From: Asanoa iriomotensis
GTDB taxonomy: Bacteria; Actinomycetota; Actinomycetes; Mycobacteriales; Micromonosporaceae
Direction of reading: 5' to 3'
Length of the DNA stretch: 43,577 nucleotides
Assembly: GCF_016862515.1 (NCBI RefSeq)
Contig: NZ_BONC01000067.1
Coordinates: forward strand, 1 to 43,577
The number at the start of each line of letters is the position of its first letter. Within the stretch, counting starts at the first letter, position 1. Below the pieces are notes generated by a model, which saw only the letters and a program-made list of their open reading frames with translations, did no database searches and was not told the DNA's origin. Shown piece by piece: positions 38,386 to 43,577 of this stretch. The position numbers and the translations under genes are program-made.

Positions 38386-40986
38386 TCAACTCGGTGGCAT
38401 CCCCATCTCCTTCTCGATCCGCTCGGCCTCCTCGTTCCTGCCGAGATTGCGCAGGTCGGCGGCGAGATTCCGGGCCGACGAGAGGGTGTTGGGATGGTCG
38501 TCGCCGAGCACCCGACGCCGGCGCGTGAGGGTGTCCTCGTCGAGCCGCCGTGCCTGCTCGTACTCGCCGAAGTGCGCGAGCACGATGGCGAGGTTGTTGG
38601 CCGACGCGAGGGTGCTGCGGTGGTCGACGCCGAGCACCCGACGCCGGCGTTCCAAGGTGTCCTCGTCGAGTTGCCGGGCCCGCTGGTAGTCGCCCAGGTG
38701 GGTGAGCACGGCGGCGAGGTTGTTGGCGGAGTTGAGCGTGTCCGGGTGTTCGACGCCGAGGATCCGGCCGCGGCGCGCCAGGGTGTCCTCGTCGAGCTGC
38801 CGCGCCCGCTCGTGTTCGCCCAGGTTGGTCAGGTCGACGGCGAGGTTGCTGGCGGAGTTGAGCGTGTCCGGGTGGTCGTCCCCGAGGATGCGTCGCCGGC
38901 GGGCCAGCGTGTCCTCGTCGAGCTGGCGCGCCCGCTCGCGCTCGCCGGTCTGCGTCAGGTCGAAGGCGAGGTTGTGCGCGGCGCTGAGCGTGTCGGGGTG
39001 GTCCTCGCCGAGGACCCGGCGGCGCCGCGCGAGCGTGTCCTCACCGAGCTGCCGCGCGCGCTCGAACTCACCCAGGTCCCGCAGGTCGTTGGCCAGGTTG
39101 TTGGCCGTGCCGAGGGTGTTGCGGTCGTCGTCACCGAAGATCCGCCGGCGGCGGGCCAGCGCGTCCTCGTTGAGCGTGCGCGCCTTGTCGGGCGCGCCGG
39201 ACAGCCGGTACGCGTAGGCGAGCGTGTCCGCACCCAGCAGGCTCGAGGAGTGGTCGGGGCCGAGGCTGTCGGTCCAGGCGGCGTACAGGTGCTCGGCCAG
39301 CGGGAGGGCCGTGCGGGCGTCGCCGCGGGCGAGCAGGTGCCACACCGCGTGATGGGCGAGCCAGTGCACCTCGGGGCTGCGGCTGCTGCCCGGGTCGGCG
39401 GCGAGGACGTGCGGGAGCAGCTGGCTCCACCGCGGCCACCCGGCGGGGTCGCGCCCGTTGTCGGGTCGGGCCGCGATGAGGAGCTGCTCCACAGTGGCGC
39501 GGTGCGCGGCGGCGTCGGGGTCGGCGTCGCGCAGGATGGCCTGGGTCAGGCGGTGGAGCTGCACGCCACCGTCCAATGTGCGGGCCAGGCCGTAGCGGGT
39601 CAACCGGCCGGCGGCGCGTTCGAGCGCGATCCCGCTGCCGGCCGCGGCGGCCAGCTCGGCCGGGAGCAGCCGGTCGGTCGTGTCGCGGAACAGGTCCAGC
39701 GGGATGGGTTCGGGTGCCATGTGTGCGCACAGGATCAACAGCTGCGCCGCGACGGGGTCGTCGGCGGCGAGGCGTTTCGCGGCGACGGTGACCGCGGCCG
39801 CGAGCGGCACCTGGTAGCCGGCCGGTGGTGGGTCGCTGGCGAGCAGGTCCGCGGCGTTCTTGGCCAGCGCGGACAGGAATACGTCGACGGGTACGCCGGT
39901 CTCCGCGATCAGGTCGCCGGCCTGCGCGACCGCGAGGGGCAGGTCGCCGAGCGCGTCGGCCAAGCGGTCGGCGTCCGCGGCGGACAGCTGCGGCAGCGTG
40001 GCACGCAGCAGCGCGGTCGACTCCGTGCGGGCGAACACGTCGACCCCGACCGACTGCGCGACACCTGACCACAGCGGGCTGCGGGAGGTCACCAGGACGT
40101 GCGTCGTGCCGCCCGGCAGCCACGGGCGGACCGCCTCGCGGGACTCCGCGTTGTCGAAGATCAGCAGGCTCCGGTCGGCGGAACGCAGGTGGGCCAGGGC
40201 CGCGGCGACCGAGGACGTGACGCCGCCGTCGGGCGGTGCGAGCCCCGCGGCGACCGCGAGCGCCGCGAGTTGCTCGGCGACGAGGTCGGCCTGCTCGGCG
40301 GCGATCCACCACACCAGCTCGTACTCGTTGGCGAACCGGTAGGCGTACTCGATCGCGAGCTGGGTCTTGCCGACACCGCCCATGCCCTGGAGCGCCTGCA
40401 CGACGATCGGGCTGCCGGCGAGCAGTCCGTCGCGCAGGTCGACGATCATGCGGTCGCGGCCGGTGAACGCCGGGTTGCGGGGCGGCAGGTTCCACACGCG
40501 CGGCAGCGACCCGGGCAACCGCGGACCCGTGCCACGGTTTGCCACCGGCGGCGCCGCCGTCCCTGGGAACCCTGGGCGCCCGCCCGGACGCCGCGCCCCG
40601 CCGACCGCGGCCAGCAACCGGCGGCGGGCCTCCTCCTCGGGGACGCCGAACAGGTCGACGCTGAGCAGCGGCTGGTAGAGCTGCGGCGGCGTCACGCTCT
40701 CTATCCGCACCGGCAGCACCCGCTTGCGGGTCGGGCCGCGGTCCGCGAGCAGCGCAGTCAGCTCCGGCGAGGTGAACCGTTGCGGCTCGAAGTAGGCCGG
40801 CGAGAACAGCGCGACCATCCGGTCGGCCTGCTCGAGCGCGTCGCGCATCTTCTCGACGAAGTTCTCACCGACCTCCCAGTCCCAGAGGTCGAGCTCGACG
40901 GAGTAGCCCGCCTCGGTCAGCTCCCAGGCGACCCATTCCGCCCAGGACCGGTCGCGGCCCGCATGACTGATGAACAAATCGGTCAC
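38386..40986 (-). CDS. TIR - NB-ARC - TPR protein (STAND family)
   Basis: This 866-residue signal-transduction ATPase has a TIR domain at residues 1-125: [40 protein letters not shown], and [11 protein letters not shown], with Glu75 in the place of the NADase catalytic Glu. An NB-ARC ATPase follows from [18 protein letters not shown], with Walker [10 protein letters not shown] (201-209), Walker [10 protein letters not shown], the sensor [10 protein letters not shown] and [14 protein letters not shown]. The C-terminus (575-866) is seven 42-residue TPR repeats of the kinesin-light-chain type. Bacterial TIR-STAND proteins can deplete NAD when triggered by phage or other ligands; related proteins also accompany FxSxx-COOH peptide systems, which are absent here. 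GTG 40986 has a weak CACAGT six bases upstream, perhaps leaderless. It stands alone between metabolic genes. Confidence 0.9.
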   Translation of the reverse strand: MTDLFISHAGRDRSWAEWVAWELTEAGYSVELDLWDWEVGENFVEKMRDALEQADRMVALFSPAYFEPQRFTSPELTALLADRGPTRKRVLPVRIESVTPPQLYQPLLSVDLFGVPEEEARRRLLAAVGGARRPGGRPGFPGTAAPPVANRGTGPRLPGSLPRVWNLPPRNPAFTGRDRMIVDLRDGLLAGSPIVVQALQGMGGVGKTQLAIEYAYRFANEYELVWWIAAEQADLVAEQLAALAVAAGLAPPDGGVTSSVAAALAHLRSADRSLLIFDNAESREAVRPWLPGGTTHVLVTSRSPLWSGVAQSVGVDVFARTESTALLRATLPQLSAADADRLADALGDLPLAVAQAGDLIAETGVPVDVFLSALAKNAADLLASDPPPAGYQVPLAAAVTVAAKRLAADDPVAAQLLILCAHMAPEPIPLDLFRDTTDRLLPAELAAAAGSGIALERAAGRLTRYGLARTLDGGVQLHRLTQAILRDADPDAAAHRATVEQLLIAARPDNGRDPAGWPRWSQLLPHVLAADPGSSRSPEVHWLAHHAVWHLLARGDARTALPLAEHLYAAWTDSLGPDHSSSLLGADTLAYAYRLSGAPDKARTLNEDALARRRRIFGDDDRNTLGTANNLANDLRDLGEFERARQLGEDTLARRRRVLGEDHPDTLSAAHNLAFDLTQTGERERARQLDEDTLARRRRILGDDHPDTLNSASNLAVDLTNLGEHERARQLDEDTLARRGRILGVEHPDTLNSANNLAAVLTHLGDYQRARQLDEDTLERRRRVLGVDHRSTLASANNLAIVLAHFGEYEQARRLDEDTLTRRRRVLGDDHPNTLSSARNLAADLRNLGRNEEAERIEKEMGMPPS
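38389..39264 (-). repeat. Seven in-frame 126-bp TPR repeats
   Basis: The 3' third of the TIR gene consists of seven 126-bp units (the last slightly short), each opening with a form of LGDDHPDTL and containing NNLA and [14 protein letters not shown]. Units 3-6 are most alike. Repeats of this kind can gain or lose copies by recombination, changing the predicted ligand-binding surface. Confidence 0.85.
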
Positions 40987-41025
40987 GCGTCCACTGTGCC
41001 CGATCGCGGCGCGCTCCGACAGTCG

Positions 41026-42075
41026 CTAGTTAGGCAGGTTGAGGAGACGGCGGGCGTTGCCGGCGTAGACCTGGGCCAGCACGTCCGGCGGCAGGTCGAC
41101 GGCGGAGATGTCCCAGCGGCCCTGTGGTGGCACGCGGGCGCCCGGGGCGTAGGGGAAGCATTCGTCGGCGGTTTCGAGGAAGCGCCAGTAGATCTCGTAC
41201 GCCTCCCGGGACGGTGGGAACGCGTCCGAGCCGAACAGGACCCGGTCGGGGTGGTCGACGATCAGGCGGCGGGTGGCGCGGGGTTGGCGGCCCAGCTCGG
41301 CGAGGCGGCCGCCGAGGTCGACGTGGAAGTTGGAGTGGCGGGTCAGCATGCCGTCGACCCAGGCCAGGTCCTCGGCGGCGCAGCCGACGTGTGCACCGAC
41401 GAACGTCGTGCCGGGTGCGCCGGCGACCACCGCGTCCAGCGCCGTCATCAGACGGTCGAAGGTGGGGTAGCCGGGTGCGCCGAACCACCAGCCGGGGTTC
41501 TCGGCCAGTTCCTCCAGGCGCTCGTTGGTCGCATCGAGCGGGCCGAAGAAGGCGATCGGGTCCGCGGTGTGGATCAGGATCGGCAGGCCCAGCTCCCCCG
41601 CCGCCGCGAACACGTCGAACAGGCGAGGGTCATCTGGTAGGACCTTTTCGCCGCGGGCGTCCGTGATGGTCAGACCGAGGTCCTTCCAGACCTTGACACC
41701 GCGAGCGCCGGCGTCGCGGGCGCGGCGCAGGGCCGCGATCAGGGCGCCGGTCGGGTCCGGGCCGTGCAGCAGTGACCAGTCGAGGTGGCAGAAGGTCACG
41801 AACCTGTCCGGGTACGGGCTGTCGAAGCGAGCGATGTTCGCGTCCAGCTCGGCGTCCCAGCGGCCGTCGAGGTTGACGATCGTGCGGACGCCGACCTGGT
41901 CCATGAGCTCGACCAGCGCCGGCACGTCGGGCACGAGCCAGTCCCCGCCGCCGAGCCACCGGCCCAGGTGGTTGTGCACGTCGACGACCGGCACCGCCGG
42001 CCGCGGCACGCGGGTCTCCGGACGGCGAATCGAAGCCACCGGGGTGTAGTCACGAAGGCGCAGGTCGTCAATCAT
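41026..42075 (-). CDS. Amidohydrolase family 2 (TIM-barrel metal hydrolase)
   Basis: This 349-residue protein of the amidohydrolase_2 group has VVDVHNHLGRW (metal-binding His34 and His36), GARGVKVWKDLG, LPILIHTADP (third His), TFVGAHVGC (fourth His) and VLFGSDAFPPSREAYEIYW (catalytic Asp). Relatives hydrolyse lactones or decarboxylate aromatic acids. It starts MIDDLRLRDY at ATG 42075, which overlaps the stop of the third micro-ORF by ATGA. No Shine-Dalgarno is evident, so translation may depend on ribosomes arriving from the repeats. Pairing with the GH4 glycosidase suggests hydrolysis of a sugar lactone or related product, though that is inference. The TIR gene starts 39 bases beyond its stop. 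Confidence 0.87.
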   Translation of the reverse strand: MIDDLRLRDYTPVASIRRPETRVPRPAVPVVDVHNHLGRWLGGGDWLVPDVPALVELMDQVGVRTIVNLDGRWDAELDANIARFDSPYPDRFVTFCHLDWSLLHGPDPTGALIAALRRARDAGARGVKVWKDLGLTITDARGEKVLPDDPRLFDVFAAAGELGLPILIHTADPIAFFGPLDATNERLEELAENPGWWFGAPGYPTFDRLMTALDAVVAGAPGTTFVGAHVGCAAEDLAWVDGMLTRHSNFHVDLGGRLAELGRQPRATRRLIVDHPDRVLFGSDAFPPSREAYEIYWRFLETADECFPYAPGARVPPQGRWDISAVDLPPDVLAQVYAGNARRLLNLPN

Positions 42076-42131
42076 GCGCGAAGCCCCTCAGACAGCAAGT
42101 CAACGCGCGCCGCAGTCAGGTCGCCGATCAT
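42072..42131 (-). CDS. Micro-ORF 3 of the repeat chain (19 codons)
   Basis: ATG 42131 to TGA 42074-42072 encodes MIGDLTAARVDLLSEGLRA. The start overlaps the stop of micro-ORF 2 and the stop overlaps the start of the amidohydrolase, both by ATGA. Its first residues MIGDL resemble the amidohydrolase start MIDDL. Confidence 0.5.
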   Translation of the reverse strand: MIGDLTAARVDLLSEGLRA

Positions 42132-42187
42132 CCCCGGAGCCCCTCAGACAGCAGGTCAACGCGCGCCGCAGCCAGATAGGCGATCAT
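42128..42187 (-). CDS. Micro-ORF 2 of the repeat chain (19 codons)
   Basis: ATG 42187 to TGA 42130-42128 encodes MIAYLAAARVDLLSEGLRG, joined to both neighbours by ATGA overlaps. Most of the peptide is shared with the other two. Confidence 0.5.
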   Translation of the reverse strand: MIAYLAAARVDLLSEGLRG

Positions 42188-42243
42188 CCCCGGAGCCCCT
42201 CAGACAGCAAGTCAACGCGCGCCGCAACCAGATCGCCGATCAT
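42184..42243 (-). CDS. Micro-ORF 1 of the repeat chain (19 codons)
   Basis: ATG 42243 to TGA 42186-42184 encodes MIGDLVAARVDLLSEGLRG. Its ATG overlaps the GH4 stop by ATGA. The tail is similar to the GH4 C-terminus ALTAAHGNQLHEALRG. Confidence 0.5.
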   Translation of the reverse strand: MIGDLVAARVDLLSEGLRG

Positions 42244-43529
42244 CCCCGGAGCGCCTCGTGCAGCTGGTTGCCGTGCGCCGCGGTGAGGGCGTCGCACAGG
42301 TCCCAGATCGCGTCGACCGTCAGGGAGGCGGCGGTGTTCGGGTCGACCATGGCGGCCTGGCGGACCAGCCGTGGGTCGCCGGTGACGGCGGCCGCCACCG
42401 TCAGTTCGCCGACGCTGACGTAGGGGCGGTTGACCGCCGCGAGCTGTGGTGGCAGGTCGCCGGCCGGCTCAGGGCTCGCGCCGCTCGCGTCGACGATCGT
42501 CGCCACCTCGACCGCGAAGCCGGCCGGCAGGTTTCCGATCAAACCGTCGTTGGCCACGTTGGCGATGATCCGGCGCGGCGTGCCGGTGAGCATGCTGTGG
42601 ATCACCTGCGGTGCGTACTCGACGGTCTCGCGGCTCAGGTCGATCGGCCCCGTGTGGTCGTCGCGGATGGCGGCGAAGGTAGAAAGGTTGTCCTCGCTGA
42701 CCCGCAGATAGTCGCCGACGGGAATGCGCAGCCGGGCTATTTCTTCGTCGTGGTGCAGGTACCACGGGACGTACTCCGCGGAATGCTCGCTCGTCTCGGT
42801 CGGGTAGTAGCCGAGCCGCCGGTACATGTCGACCCGCACGCGCCGGCGCAGCTCCGGGCCGGCGTCGATCGCGGCGTCCAGCAACGGGTAGAGGTCGGTG
42901 CCGTCGCGTTCCCAGCGCAGGATCCAGGCCTGGTGGTTGACGCCCGCGCTGTCGAACGTGACATCCCCGAACGGCACGCCGACCAGGTCGCACAGGCCGC
43001 GGACCGTCCAGTGGACCGAGTGGCACAGCCCCAGGACCTTGAGCCGCGGCGCCACCCGGGCCAGGTATGTGACGTTCATGGCCATCGGGTTGGTGTAGTT
43101 GAGCAGCCACGCGTCCGGGCACAGCTCGGCCATGTCGGCGGCGATGCCGGCGAGCACCGGGAACGTGCGCAGACCGCGGAAGATGCCGCCGATGCCGATC
43201 GTGTCGCCGATCGTCTGGCGCAGGCCGAACCGGGCCGGCACGTCGAAGTCGACGCGGGTGGCCGCGTACATGCCGACCTGGATGGTGTTGATGACGAAGT
43301 CGGCTCCGTCCAGGGCTTTCCGGCGGTCGGGCGTCGCGACGATCTCGGGCCGGACGCCGTGCGCGTCGGCGACGCGCCGGGCCAGCATCGCCGCTGTGGC
43401 AAGCCGCTCCTGGTCGATGTCGTGCAGGACGATCCGCGCACCGGCCAGCTCCGGGAAGCCGAGGATGTCCGTGAGCAGCTCACGGGTGAAGACGACGCTG
43501 CCCGCGCCGAGGAAAACGATGGCGGTCAA
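42240..43529 (-). CDS. Glycoside hydrolase family 4 (alpha-galactosidase/glucuronidase-like)
   Basis: This 429-residue NAD- and Mn-dependent glycosidase of family GH4 cleaves by oxidation at C3 and elimination. The Rossmann start is IVFLGAGSVVF (residues 4-14). QTIGDTIGIGG (105-115), NYTNPMAMNV (144-153), Cys169 in GLCHS and His199 in GVNHQAW are the metal and catalytic sites. NLPAGFAVEVATIVDASG and a long C-terminal helix region complete the fold. It starts with TTG 43529, eight bases after a clear AGGAGG. GH4 members act on alpha-galactosides, alpha-glucuronides or phosphorylated disaccharides; FFDVPARFGL-type segments do not settle which. Its 3' end has been copied three times into the gap before the amidohydrolase gene. 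Confidence 0.9.
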   Translation of the reverse strand: MTAIVFLGAGSVVFTRELLTDILGFPELAGARIVLHDIDQERLATAAMLARRVADAHGVRPEIVATPDRRKALDGADFVINTIQVGMYAATRVDFDVPARFGLRQTIGDTIGIGGIFRGLRTFPVLAGIAADMAELCPDAWLLNYTNPMAMNVTYLARVAPRLKVLGLCHSVHWTVRGLCDLVGVPFGDVTFDSAGVNHQAWILRWERDGTDLYPLLDAAIDAGPELRRRVRVDMYRRLGYYPTETSEHSAEYVPWYLHHDEEIARLRIPVGDYLRVSEDNLSTFAAIRDDHTGPIDLSRETVEYAPQVIHSMLTGTPRRIIANVANDGLIGNLPAGFAVEVATIVDASGASPEPAGDLPPQLAAVNRPYVSVGELTVAAAVTGDPRLVRQAAMVDPNTAASLTVDAIWDLCDALTAAHGNQLHEALRG

Positions 43530-43577
43530 GGGTCCTCCTGATGCGACGCGGGCAGCGTCAGTGCGGTTACTGGAACG

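Larger units (their letters stand above)
42071..42294 (-). repeat. 56-bp tandem repeat array, three close copies plus diverged parent
   Basis: Units begin at 42071, 42127 and 42183, each 56 bases with no indels; the fourth, at 42239-42294, is the 3' end of the GH4 coding sequence itself, diverged but aligned without gaps. Each unit holds ATCAT...GCCCCTCAGACAGC and the CAACGCGCGCCGCA block. In the coding sense, each codes a version of the GH4 tail with its stop codon preserved. Confidence 0.92.

Noticed and set aside
38386-40986. Membership of an FxSxx-COOH peptide system
   Set aside because: No radical SAM maturase and no short FxSxx-ending peptide gene was found in the window; the architecture alone is not enough.
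42071-42238. CRISPR-like array between the GH4 and amidohydrolase genes
   Set aside because: Units are directly adjacent with no unique spacers, no palindromic repeat, no cas genes, and they derive from coding sequence.

Overview
This is a uniformly GC-rich stretch from an actinomycete. The gene families (LAL-type LuxR and AfsR-type regulators, an ECF41 sigma factor, a TIR/NB-ARC/TPR protein, PIG-V mannosyltransferase, drrAB-type exporter), the frequent GTG starts and several apparently leaderless promoters suggest a filamentous genus, perhaps in the Micromonosporaceae. That family assignment is inference. No rRNA, tRNA, IS element, prophage or CRISPR array was seen.

Region 1 (1-18344) is a cell-surface polysaccharide locus. 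It holds a secreted discoidin-domain protein cut by the left edge, a Wzm/Wzt (TagGH-like) ABC exporter pair, a TetR regulator, six glycosyltransferases including three paralogous GT4 enzymes, and a PIG-V-like membrane mannosyltransferase. Four genes match the WbpA, WbpB, WbpE and WbpD steps that build UDP-2,3-diacetamido-2,3-dideoxyglucuronic acid. B and E sit together near 3.4-5.5 kb, while A and D meet tail to tail near 17.8 kb. The likely product is an acidic glycan containing a diacetamido uronic acid, moved across the membrane by the ABC pair.

Region 2 (18381-28417) is mixed. It contains an NmrA-like SDR, an MFS transporter, a 150-residue protein that is about one quarter histidine, a YciO-type protein divergent from a large LAL regulator, an alpha/beta hydrolase, and an AfsR-like regulator. 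The yciO and LAL start codons are the two ends of one perfect 28-bp palindrome.

Region 3 (28372-43529) lies entirely on the minus strand. Read 5' to 3' it runs: GH4 glycosidase, three 19-codon micro-ORFs, amidohydrolase, TIR-NB-ARC-TPR protein, an FeS/FAD oxidoreductase operon with a small orphan protein, a luciferase-like monooxygenase and a YaaH-like membrane protein, then ECF41 sigma factor with an MMPL transporter, a degenerate repeat array, and a DrrAB-type exporter.

The most unusual structure is at 42072-42243. Three 56-bp tandem repeats derived from the 3' end of the GH4 gene form a chain of micro-ORFs joined by ATGA stop/start overlaps, ending exactly on the start codon of the amidohydrolase. 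A second, more degenerate array (30232-30517) similarly repeats the 3' end of the MMPL gene.
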